Of a DNA stretch of 47,179 nt, positions 30,652 through 38,800 are shown in pieces. The notes under the pieces are model-generated. The model saw only the letters and a list, made by a program, of their open reading frames with translations, was not told where the DNA came from and ran no database searches. A program made the position numbers and the translations under genes. Positions within the stretch are counted from its first letter, which is position 1. The number at the start of each line of letters is the position of its first letter. Source of the DNA: a virus; the IMG/VR virus record IMGVR_UViG_3300028794_000002, positions 1 through 47,179 of that record, one strand, 5' to 3'.

Positions 30652-30674
30652 GCGGTAAGCCAACAGCAGACCAG

Positions 30675-30703
30675 ACAGGGGCTCATCGTGGCCCCTGTTT
30701 TTC
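30675..30703 (+). terminator. Rho-independent terminator after capsid genes
   Basis: ACAGGGGC and GCCCCTGT pair with an 8-base loop, followed by a T-run. It separates the capsid genes from the spike cassette and tail genes. Read-through, or a weak unseen promoter, must supply the following genes. Confidence 0.85.
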
Positions 30704-30715
30704 TAGGAGAACCCC

Positions 30716-31000
30716 ATGTTCATCAGTTCCAAACCGACGGTCAGCCGCAACGCGCCTGAACACGCGGAGTACCAGGCGCTAGCCGTCACCCCAAGTGATG
30801 CTGTCGACCTGCCCACCGCTCCCGATGGTGGCGACTGCCGTGGCCTCTACATCACGGGCGCTGGCAATGTGAACGTCAACCTTACGGGCGGCGGCACGGC
30901 GGTACTCACGACCTTGAGTGCCGGTCAGTACGTCGTGATCGGTGTCTCGCGCGTGCTGGCCACCAGCACCACGGCCACCGGCATCCTGGCCTTGTACTGA
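30716..31000 (+). CDS. Head-spike-base-like protein, copy 1
   Basis: The 94-residue protein has an N-terminal tail, then the pattern ALAVTPSDAVDLP..D..DCRGLYITGAGNVNVNL, a beta-strand, and VLATSTTATGILALY. This is the layout of spike-base proteins such as those under the head spikes of the Rhodobacter gene transfer agent. The next gene is a paralogue. AGGAGAACCCC precedes the ATG. The role on the head is inferred from similarity and from neighbouring genes. Confidence 0.68.
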   Translation: MFISSKPTVSRNAPEHAEYQALAVTPSDAVDLPTAPDGGDCRGLYITGAGNVNVNLTGGGTAVLTTLSAGQYVVIGVSRVLATSTTATGILALY

Positions 31001-31009
31001 GAGGCCGTC

Positions 31010-31270
31010 ATGCCAGCCATCTCGCAAGACCTTCGCAGTCCCGGCCCGGCCGTTGACGCGTTCGCGATCACGCCGAGCGACACGGTCAACTACACGCAGG
31101 GCATCGCGCGCGGCCTGTACATCGGCGGCGCCGGCAACGTGGTCCTGGTGACCCCACAAGACAACGTGGTCACCTTCACTGGCGTGCTTGTCGGGACGGT
31201 TCTGAACGTCTGCAGCAAGCGCATCAACGCCACGCTCACCACGGCGACCAACCTCGTCGGATTGATGTAA
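31010..31270 (+). CDS. Head-spike-base-like protein, copy 2
   Basis: The 86-residue protein repeats the copy-1 pattern: FAITPSDTVNYTQGIARGLYIGGAGNVVLVTPQ...VFTFTG-like strand, VLVGTVLNV and LTTATNLVGLM. The two are clear paralogues (GLYI.GAGNV, ITPSD/VTPSD). It overlaps nothing and is spaced by ten bases, so duplication with divergence is likely. May form a mixed ring under the esterase spike. Confidence 0.68.
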   Translation: MPAISQDLRSPGPAVDAFAITPSDTVNYTQGIARGLYIGGAGNVVLVTPQDNVVTFTGVLVGTVLNVCSKRINATLTTATNLVGLM

Positions 31271-31283
31271 CGAGGACTTCACC

Positions 31284-32597
31284 ATGCCCATCGGCGTTCC
31301 ATCCCCCGTCACAGCACTCTGGGACCAGCAATCGCAGACCGTCACAGACATGCAAGTGGCGGGCCGCTCGATCGGCTCGCCCAGTGGTTGGGACATCAAC
31401 GCCATCGCCACGGTGGGCGACAGCCGCCTGGCGCAGGCATGGGCGACACAGGGCTCGACCTTCGAGAGCCGCTACAACGCCGGGAACTTCATCCCCTGGG
31501 CGATGGCCATGATGGGCCAGCGTATCCAGTTCCCAAGCAACTTCGGGTTCGCGGTGTCAGGTCAGCGTTCCGATGAGTACGTGAAACAGATCGATGGCGC
31601 GCTCCAGACGAATGCCTACTGGCTCATCACAGGCGGCGTGTTGAACGACATCGCCGCGTTCACCAACACCGTGGACTACTGGAACGTGTACATCAAGCCG
31701 ATGGTGCTCAAGTGGCTGGCCTCTGGGCGCAGCGCCATCATCCAGACGGAAACTGGCTCCGGCACCATCAGCGGCGCAGGGGCTGCATCGATCGGCGCGG
31801 TGCACAAGTACAACCGCCAGGTGATGCAGTTCTGTCGCGAGAACTCGCGCGCCATCTGTTTCGACGTGGCCGGAACTGTCATCAACCCAGGCTCCAGCAT
31901 GGCGTTCCGCGCTGGCTACTCGTCGGACACCACGCACATCAACATGATTCCAGGCGCCCAGGCGCTGGCCGCAGCGTTCGTGACGCTGATGCAGAACTTC
32001 ATCCCGACGAACCCACGTCTGGTGGTGTTCAACAGCGAGAACCCATCCAACGGCGGTCTGCAGTTCTTCTCCAATCCGCTGTTCCAGACCACGACCGGCG
32101 GCACAGGTGGCACAGGCATCACCGGCACAGTTCCCGCCGGCATCACCAGCGTGAGCGGCGGCGCGACGATCCCGACCGTGGTCAGCACCGCCGCGGGCCC
32201 CTACGGAAATGACCTCGTGCTGACCATGACCGCCAATGCGGCCGGCACCCTTCGTGCGGTGCTGGACTTGGGCGCGCTGGAGAACCCCGGGGACATCCTC
32301 TACGCCAATTGCGAGATCTCGCTGGATGCAGGTTCGTCCAACGTGTCGGGCTTGAGTATTCACATCGAGAGCAACCGGGCCGGCGCGACCGCCTACTCCG
32401 AGAGCCCGATCGCCTCGACCACGCAAGGCAACCTGCCCACCACGCTGCAGACGTACACGCTGGAGAGCGGTGATCTGACCGTTCAGTCAGGAACCCGAGG
32501 CTGGCTCACTCCTGACGTGCGCATTGCATTCAGCGCAGCCGGCTCAGCGGTGGTTCGCATTCGCCGCCTGGGCGTCTGGCGCCGTCAAGTGAGCTGA
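31284..32597 (+). CDS. SGNH-type hydrolase, probable head or tail spike
   Basis: The 437-residue protein holds a SGNH/GDSL-type hydrolase: block I VGDSR (Ser47), Gly93 (VSGQR), block III GGVLND (Asn121) and block V DTTH (Asp215, His218). The C-terminal half is beta-sandwich-like with a Gly/Thr-rich linker near residues 270-280. Such enzymes remove acetyl groups from polysaccharide. Its place, directly after two spike-base-like genes, suggests the enzyme is the spike of that base. Substrate and location are inferred. Confidence 0.7.
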   Translation: MPIGVPSPVTALWDQQSQTVTDMQVAGRSIGSPSGWDINAIATVGDSRLAQAWATQGSTFESRYNAGNFIPWAMAMMGQRIQFPSNFGFAVSGQRSDEYVKQIDGALQTNAYWLITGGVLNDIAAFTNTVDYWNVYIKPMVLKWLASGRSAIIQTETGSGTISGAGAASIGAVHKYNRQVMQFCRENSRAICFDVAGTVINPGSSMAFRAGYSSDTTHINMIPGAQALAAAFVTLMQNFIPTNPRLVVFNSENPSNGGLQFFSNPLFQTTTGGTGGTGITGTVPAGITSVSGGATIPTVVSTAAGPYGNDLVLTMTANAAGTLRAVLDLGALENPGDILYANCEISLDAGSSNVSGLSIHIESNRAGATAYSESPIASTTQGNLPTTLQTYTLESGDLTVQSGTRGWLTPDVRIAFSAAGSAVVRIRRLGVWRRQVS

Positions 32598-32599
32598 CG

Positions 32600-33229
32600 A
32601 TGGCCTCACAGGTCGACATCTTCAACCTTGCGCTGGCCCACCTTGGCCAGGCCGCTGACGTGTCCTCTCCGACCGAGCAGAGCACTGACGCACAGCACTG
32701 CTACCGCTTCTACCCGATCGCGCTCAACGAGATGCTGGAGGGCTTCGACTGGACCTTTGCTCGCAAGCGCGCCACCTTGGCCGAACTCACGACGGATCGG
32801 CCGGACTTTTTCTACAAGTACCAGCGCCCGAGTGACTGCCTGAAGGAGCGCCGGCTCCTGCGCGACGGGTACTGCAGCGACACCAACGACATCCTGCGCT
32901 GGCAGCGCGACACGGACTTCATCTACGTCAACGAGCCGCTGTCGGTGCTGGTCTACACCATGCTGCTGGAGGACACGACCAAGTTCTCTTCCGAGTTCAC
33001 GATCGGCCTGAGCTGGAAGCTGGCCGGCTACATCTCGGGGCCGATCATCAAGGATGCGACTGGGGGCACCCAGATTCGGCTGATGCAGGTTGCCGACAAG
33101 GTGATTGGCCAGGCGCAGGTTCGCGACGCCAACCTCGACCGTGACCGCGCCGTCCACATCTCGACGGCCCAGCGCGCGCACGGCGACTACGAGCTCCGAA
33201 TCGATCAGGTGGACCGGGAGTTCGACTGA
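32600..33229 (+). CDS. Tail tubular protein A-like / head-tail adaptor
   Basis: The 209-residue protein starts SQVDIFNLALAHLGQAADVSSPTEQSTDAQHCYRFYPIALNEMLEGFDWTFARKRATLAEL, the pattern of the podovirus tubular A/adaptor family. The end overlaps the next gene's start (TGATGG). It probably forms the ring joining portal and nozzle. Confidence 0.82.
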   Translation: MASQVDIFNLALAHLGQAADVSSPTEQSTDAQHCYRFYPIALNEMLEGFDWTFARKRATLAELTTDRPDFFYKYQRPSDCLKERRLLRDGYCSDTNDILRWQRDTDFIYVNEPLSVLVYTMLLEDTTKFSSEFTIGLSWKLAGYISGPIIKDATGGTQIRLMQVADKVIGQAQVRDANLDRDRAVHISTAQRAHGDYELRIDQVDREFD

Positions 33230-35538
33230 TGGTCGGGCAGGTCAAACCACTGCTGCGCTCGTTCGCCGGCGGCGAGATCACGCCGGAGCTGTTCGGGCGA
33301 ATCGATCTCGACCGCATGCAGAACGGGCTGCAGAAGGCACTGAACATGCGCGTGCTGCCTACCGGGCCGGCGCAGAACCGGGCCGGCTTCCAGTACGTGC
33401 TGCAGGCGCGCAACTCGCTCACCTCCAAGTGCCGCATGATCCCATTCGCCTGGTCGGCCGAGCAGACCATGGCGCTCGAGTTCACCGAGCTGAAGGTGCG
33501 CTTCCACACCAACGGGCAGACCTTGCTGGAGACGGCTCAGGCGCTGACCGCTCCTTTCATGACCCAGGCCAACCCGGGTGTGTGGACGATCGCCGGCCAT
33601 GGGTTCTCCAATGGGCAGTGGGTCTATGGCGATTCGGTCTTCGCTGGGTTCCCTGCGGTTGGCCGCTTCTTCATCGTCCAGAACGTCACCGCCACCACCT
33701 TCACGCTGACCGACCTGCGTGGCAACGCCATCGACACCACGGCCTACCCGGCTGTTGCGTTCTTGGTGACATTCGCTCGGGTGTACGAGGTGGCAACGCC
33801 CTACAGTTCGGCAACGCTGATGGACCTGCACTACACGCAGTCGGCCGACGTGCTCACCATCACGCACCCCAGCTTCCCGGTGATGGAGCTGCGCCGCATT
33901 GCCGCCACCAACTGGACCTTCACGGCATCTAGCTTCGCGCCGGTCATCACGACTCCGGCGGCTCCTGGGTTGGTCGGTACCGGGCCCGGCGGCGGCACAC
34001 CCATTGCGCTCTTCTACAAGACGACAGCGGTTTCCGGTGACACCTTCGAAGAATCGCTGGCCTCGCCGTCTGCCACCATCAATCGCGACCTGACCGTAGC
34101 TGGCAATGCGGTGTCGGTCACGCCGGCTGCCGTGGCGGGAGCCATCCGCTACAACATCTACAAGCTCGGCAACGGTGGTCTCTACGGCTACATCGGGCAG
34201 AGCGATGGCACGCTGCTCAGCGACAACAACATCCTCCCGGACCTGAGCACGTCGCCGCCCGAAGCATCCACACCGTTCACCAGCGCCGGCAACTACCCGT
34301 CAACCTGCACCTACATGGAGCAGCGCAAGTGCTTCGCCGCGACCGACAACAAGCCGCAGAATGTGTGGATGACGCACTCCGCGACCGAGGGCAACCTGTC
34401 GCAGTCGGTGCCCGTGCGGGACAGTGATGCCATCGTCTTCAAGATTGCTGCGGCACAGCAGAACCGCATTCGCCACCTGGTTCCGCTGGTCGACCTGATC
34501 GCCCTGACGGTGGGTAGCGAGTTCCGCATCTACGCCGCCAATGGCGATGTGCTGACCCCCGCCAACGTGACCCCGAAGCCACAGAGCTACGTCGGAGCGA
34601 ACAACGTTCAGCCGTGTGTCGCCGAGTCGTCGATCCTCTACGCACAAGGGCAGGGCGGCCATGTGCGTGAGTTCGCCTACGCTGGCACGGGCATCAACGG
34701 GGCGACCTACAGCACCAACGATGTCAGCGTGCTGGCTCCGCACCTGTTCGACAACTACACCATCGTCGACATGGCCTACAGCCGCACGGCGTCGTGCCCG
34801 ACCCTGTGGGCGGTGCGAAGTGATGGTTACCTGCTGGGCATGACCTACGTGCCTGGCCAGAACGTGCGCGCCTGGGATCAGAACAACACCGACGGGCGTT
34901 TCGAGTCCGTGTGCTGCGTGGCCGAGGGAAATGAAGACGTGCTGTACGCCGCGGTCGTGCGCACTGTCGCGGGGGTGGAGTACCGCTACGTCGAACGGCT
35001 GCACACCCGCCAGTTCACCGCCAAGGAAGACGCCTTCTTCGTCGACTCGGGATTGACCTACTCCGGAACAGCCACCGCTTCCATGCGTGGCTTGTGGCAC
35101 CTCGAGGGCCGCACGGTGAATGCGCTCGCCGACGGCGCCGTGGTGCGCAACCTCACGGTCACCAATGGGGCGATCACTCTCCCGGCTGCCGTCACGAAGG
35201 CGCACATCGGCCTGGCCTACCTGAGCGACATGCGGACCCTGCCGGTCTCGTGGCAGGTCGATGGCTTCGGTCAGGGTGTCATCAAGAACGTGGGCAAGGT
35301 CCACCTTCGGCTGTCGCAGTCCAGCGGCATCCACCTGGGCCCGGACGACGAGCACCTGGTGGAGGTGAAGCAGCGCACGAATGAGCCGTACGGAACAGCC
35401 CCCAGCCTCATCAACGGCTGGAAGCACACCAACATCTCGCCTCAGTGGCAGGACGACGGTGCCATCGTGGTGCAGCAGCCCGACCCGCTGCCGGTCACGA
35501 TCCTCTGCATGGTGCTTGATACCAGCGTGGGCGGCTGA
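33229..35538 (+). CDS. Tail tubular protein B-like / tail nozzle
   Basis: The 769-residue protein starts with KPLLRSFAGGEITPELFGRIDLDRMQNGLQKALNMRVLPTGPAQNRAGFQYV, a pattern typical of the large nozzle proteins of BPP-1/BcepC6B-like phages. The middle has a beta-rich insertion (about 260-290 Gly-rich) and conserved C-terminal part. It forms the tail tube tip under the adaptor. Length and neighbours agree. Confidence 0.85.
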   Translation: MVGQVKPLLRSFAGGEITPELFGRIDLDRMQNGLQKALNMRVLPTGPAQNRAGFQYVLQARNSLTSKCRMIPFAWSAEQTMALEFTELKVRFHTNGQTLLETAQALTAPFMTQANPGVWTIAGHGFSNGQWVYGDSVFAGFPAVGRFFIVQNVTATTFTLTDLRGNAIDTTAYPAVAFLVTFARVYEVATPYSSATLMDLHYTQSADVLTITHPSFPVMELRRIAATNWTFTASSFAPVITTPAAPGLVGTGPGGGTPIALFYKTTAVSGDTFEESLASPSATINRDLTVAGNAVSVTPAAVAGAIRYNIYKLGNGGLYGYIGQSDGTLLSDNNILPDLSTSPPEASTPFTSAGNYPSTCTYMEQRKCFAATDNKPQNVWMTHSATEGNLSQSVPVRDSDAIVFKIAAAQQNRIRHLVPLVDLIALTVGSEFRIYAANGDVLTPANVTPKPQSYVGANNVQPCVAESSILYAQGQGGHVREFAYAGTGINGATYSTNDVSVLAPHLFDNYTIVDMAYSRTASCPTLWAVRSDGYLLGMTYVPGQNVRAWDQNNTDGRFESVCCVAEGNEDVLYAAVVRTVAGVEYRYVERLHTRQFTAKEDAFFVDSGLTYSGTATASMRGLWHLEGRTVNALADGAVVRNLTVTNGAITLPAAVTKAHIGLAYLSDMRTLPVSWQVDGFGQGVIKNVGKVHLRLSQSSGIHLGPDDEHLVEVKQRTNEPYGTAPSLINGWKHTNISPQWQDDGAIVVQQPDPLPVTILCMVLDTSVGG

Positions 35539-36005
35539 TGGCGGAGCTGCTCATTCGCGACGTTCGAGAGGGCGACGTGGAAGCCCTGCTCGCCAACCTC
35601 CGACCTGCCGACCGAGCCGAAGCGGACGCACTGGTGGGGCCCGACAAGACCGAATCGGCCGTTCGCGAGAGCGTCAGCTCATCTGTCATGGCCTGGACCG
35701 GCCACGTCGGCGATGAGGTGGCCTTCATCTTCGGCTGCTCGCCGGTTTCCTTGCTGGGGGAAGAGGGTGTCCCCTGGCTCATCGGCACGCCGCTGATCGA
35801 CTGCCACCGCCGTGCGTTTATCCGGTTCAGCCGCGTTTATCTTCCCTCAATGCTGGCCATCTACCCGACCCTGGTGAACCTCGTGGACGTGCGCAACGTG
35901 AAATCGATCGCCTGGCTAAAGAAGATGGGCTTCACGCTCCTGCCTGCCCAGCCGGCAGGCGTGGCTGGCCTGCCGTTCCACCCGTTTTTCATGACCAACA
36001 CCTAA
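35538..36005 (+). CDS. GNAT-like virion protein (T7 gp13-type position)
   Basis: The 155-residue protein has a GNAT-like order: a strand/helix front (LLIRDVREGDVEALLANL), a hydrophobic middle strand, a WLIGTPL segment, and a NVKSIAWLKKMGFTLLP end, the helix/strand pair usual in acetyltransferases. In T7-like and related podoviruses such a protein sits before internal virion proteins. Acetyl-CoA binding residues are not obvious, so enzyme activity is doubtful. Confidence 0.7.
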   Translation: MAELLIRDVREGDVEALLANLRPADRAEADALVGPDKTESAVRESVSSSVMAWTGHVGDEVAFIFGCSPVSLLGEEGVPWLIGTPLIDCHRRAFIRFSRVYLPSMLAIYPTLVNLVDVRNVKSIAWLKKMGFTLLPAQPAGVAGLPFHPFFMTNT

Positions 36006-36026
36006 GGGAGGCGGCCTATTTGCTAC

Positions 36027-36617
36027 ATGGCGCTCATTCCCGTTGCGATGGCCGCGTTCTCGGCCTATCAGCAGTCGCAGTCTGCCAAGCAGCAGGGCCA
36101 GTACCAAGCCAAGGTTGCGCAGAACAACGCCCAGGTCGCCGAGTGGCAAGTCGCTGACGCCAAGGAGCGCGGCGATGTCGCCGTCGCCAACGTGCGCCGC
36201 AAGTACGCCGCCCTGGAGGGCACGCAGACCGCATCTCTCGCGGCGCGCGGCATCGACATCAGCGAAGGCTCGGCCAATGCGCTGCTGACGGACACCAGCT
36301 TCTTCAGCGATGTGGATCAGCGCACCACGCGCGCCAACGCGGCCCGAGAAGCATGGGGATACCAGACGCAGGCCAACAACTTCGCAGCCAACGCCAACGC
36401 CTATCAGGCGGGCGCTGATGCGCAGAACCCGCTGATGTCGGGCGCGCTGGCTGGCACCGCGGCCTACTTCGGCGGCGGTGGATCGACGGGCATGTCGGGT
36501 TCCGGCTTTGCGAGTTCCGGCAACAGCCTGTTGTCCAGCAGCACGTCAGTGAGCCCGAAGTGGTACGGCGGCGTGAACGGCTCGGCCGGCGGCGGCTCCA
36601 TGGGTGCATACGGCTGA
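36027..36617 (+). CDS. Internal virion (ejection) protein, gp14-like
   Basis: The 196-residue protein has a short hydrophobic front (MALIPVAMAAFSAY), a long Gln/Ala-rich helix (AYQQSQSAKQQGQYQAKVAQNNAQVAEWQVADAKERGD) and a C-terminal Gly/Ser-rich end. The pattern matches the first ejection protein of podoviruses (T7 gp14-type), which forms an outer-membrane channel during DNA delivery. Confidence 0.78.
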   Translation: MALIPVAMAAFSAYQQSQSAKQQGQYQAKVAQNNAQVAEWQVADAKERGDVAVANVRRKYAALEGTQTASLAARGIDISEGSANALLTDTSFFSDVDQRTTRANAAREAWGYQTQANNFAANANAYQAGADAQNPLMSGALAGTAAYFGGGGSTGMSGSGFASSGNSLLSSSTSVSPKWYGGVNGSAGGGSMGAYG

Positions 36618-38800
36618 TGGCTACCGTCCCCACCGTCGACGGACCCAGCGTCACCGCGACGCCGGCACCCAACGCCTACCAGGAGACGCCTCGCGCGCTG
36701 GGTGCGGCGGGCGCTGCCGTGCAACAGCAATTCGGCATGGCCCAGCAGGCGGCCGGGGCTTTCGCGGCGCAGTACAAGCAAGAGCAGGAGCTGGCCGACC
36801 AGGTGCGCGTTGATGATGCGATCAACCAGGCCAAGGAACGCCAGATCGACCTGACCTTCAACAAGGACACGGGCTTCACCAACGTCAAGGGCATCAACGC
36901 CCTGCAGCGCTCGTCCGGCCAGCCTCTTGCCGAGGAATACACCGAGCAGTACAAGAATTCGATCAACGAGATCACCGGCACGCTGGGCAACGACCGCCAG
37001 AAGCGAGCGTTCCAGCTCCGTGCCAACGACATGGTCACCGGCTTCCGTGGCCAGGTCATGGCGCACGAGGGCCAGGAATTCCACGACTACACCGTCAGCG
37101 TGCGCGAAGGGACGATCGCCAACCGCCGACAGGAAATCGGCCTTTTCTACAACGACCCCACGAAGATCGACAACGCACTGGCCTCCATCAATGCCGCGGT
37201 GACCGACCTCGGCCGCAACCTGGGCGGCAAGTCCGCCGAATGGATCGAGGCCCGCTCCCGCAAGGAGCAATCCGACGCGCTCGTTGGGGCCGTGGGTGCT
37301 GCGCTCGAGAAGAACGACCTGATGTACGCGGACGGCCTCATCAAGGCCTACTCCAACCGCATGGATGCCAACGACCTGCTGCGCGTGCGCGGGGCTGTGG
37401 ACAAGCAGATGGATGCCGCGGTCGCAACCAAGGTGGCCACCGATGCCGTGAAGTCGGTTCAGCCTCGCGTGCAGCCCTCTGACTTCGACCGCATCCTCAA
37501 CATCACCATGAACACCGAGAGCGGCGGCAAGCGCTACGGTGCCGATGGCCAGCTGCTGACGAGTTCGGCCGGCGCCAAGGGTGAGATGCAGGTCATGGAT
37601 GGCACCAACCTGGACCCAGGGTTCGGGGTCAAGCCGGCCGACATGAGCGGCACGCCGGAGCAGCAAGCCGGCGAACGTGCTCGTGTGGGGCGTGACTACC
37701 TGTCGGCCATGATCCAGAAGTACGACGGCAACGTGGCGCAGGCCTGGGCGGCATACAACGCAGGTCCTGGCGCGGTCGACAAGGCCAAGGCCGAAGCGGC
37801 TGCCGACGTGAAGGAGATGGCCAAGCGCGGCGAGCGCCCCAGCCCCGATGCGTGGCTGAAGAAGCTGCCCGCCGAGACGCAGGACTACGTTGCCAAGAAC
37901 ACCGCGGCCTACCAGCAGGGTGAAGGCCGTCCTCAGATCCCAACACTGGAGGACGTGCACAACAACGTGCGCGCCCAGCTCGCAGGCACCATGAGCCCGT
38001 CGCGCGTGAAGCTCGCGATCGACGAATCGACCCGCCAGTGGGAAGACCTGCAGAAGGGCATCAAGGCCACGGATGAGGCAGCGACTTCGGCGGCTCAGCA
38101 ATGGCTCGCCAACAACGGCGGCCGGTTCTCCCTGCTGCCCGCAGCCTTGCGCCAGGGCGTTCCGCCGAAGGAACTCGACAACCTCATCAGCTACAGCCAG
38201 AAAGTGGCCAAGGGCGAAGACCGCACCGAGCCCGACTGGTATCAGAAATTCAGCGACCAGAACTACCTCCGTGGTTTGAGCGAAGACCAGTTCTCCGTGC
38301 TCAGCCAGCGCTACCTGAGCGAGCAGGACCGCAAGCACTTCGCCAGCGAGCGCGGCCGGCTGCTGACCGGCGGCCAATCGGACAAGGCGGGCGACCTCAA
38401 CACCGGAGCCGTGAAGTCGGTGCTCGACACCCGCCTGCGCGAACTCCAGATCGACCCGTCCCCGAAGGACGACGGCGGCGCCGACGCAGCGCGCATCGGT
38501 GCGATCCGCCAGTACGTCGACCGCTCCCTGCTGGCGGCCCAGCAGTCGGCCGGCAAGAAGTTCAGCGACGCCGAGATCGCCAAGCACGTCGACGGCATCT
38601 TCGCGCAGACCGACACCGTTCGTACATGGATGGGCTTCTCCAGCGAGAACAAGCCGCTGGTGTCGATGACCGCAAGTGACATCCCATCAGCCATCAAGTC
38701 CCGCCTGAAGGATGACTTCAAGGCCAACGGGATCGACAGCCCGACCGATGCGCAGATCCTTGGCGCCTACCTGCAGGCCAAGGGCCGCAAGAAGAAATGA
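36617..38800 (+). CDS. Internal virion protein with lytic transglycosylase domain
   Basis: The 727-residue protein has a helical front (Ala/Gln-rich, 1-290), a transglycosylase domain (SLT type) at about 295-390 with TESGGKRYG (catalytic Glu301), AGAKGEMQV and AYNAGPG (Tyr380), and a helical C-terminus with a basic end. ATG at 36617 overlaps the previous stop. It probably opens a hole in peptidoglycan during DNA ejection, as gp16 does in T7; here the transglycosylase is in the second ejection protein. Confidence 0.82.
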   Translation: MATVPTVDGPSVTATPAPNAYQETPRALGAAGAAVQQQFGMAQQAAGAFAAQYKQEQELADQVRVDDAINQAKERQIDLTFNKDTGFTNVKGINALQRSSGQPLAEEYTEQYKNSINEITGTLGNDRQKRAFQLRANDMVTGFRGQVMAHEGQEFHDYTVSVREGTIANRRQEIGLFYNDPTKIDNALASINAAVTDLGRNLGGKSAEWIEARSRKEQSDALVGAVGAALEKNDLMYADGLIKAYSNRMDANDLLRVRGAVDKQMDAAVATKVATDAVKSVQPRVQPSDFDRILNITMNTESGGKRYGADGQLLTSSAGAKGEMQVMDGTNLDPGFGVKPADMSGTPEQQAGERARVGRDYLSAMIQKYDGNVAQAWAAYNAGPGAVDKAKAEAAADVKEMAKRGERPSPDAWLKKLPAETQDYVAKNTAAYQQGEGRPQIPTLEDVHNNVRAQLAGTMSPSRVKLAIDESTRQWEDLQKGIKATDEAATSAAQQWLANNGGRFSLLPAALRQGVPPKELDNLISYSQKVAKGEDRTEPDWYQKFSDQNYLRGLSEDQFSVLSQRYLSEQDRKHFASERGRLLTGGQSDKAGDLNTGAVKSVLDTRLRELQIDPSPKDDGGADAARIGAIRQYVDRSLLAAQQSAGKKFSDAEIAKHVDGIFAQTDTVRTWMGFSSENKPLVSMTASDIPSAIKSRLKDDFKANGIDSPTDAQILGAYLQAKGRKKK

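Noticed and set aside
36464-38587. 707-codon antisense frame (and similar long antisense frames at 41599-42939, 34300-35427 and 24187-25332)
   Set aside because: They lie opposite well-supported virion genes, have no SD or family pattern, and are expected from high GC.
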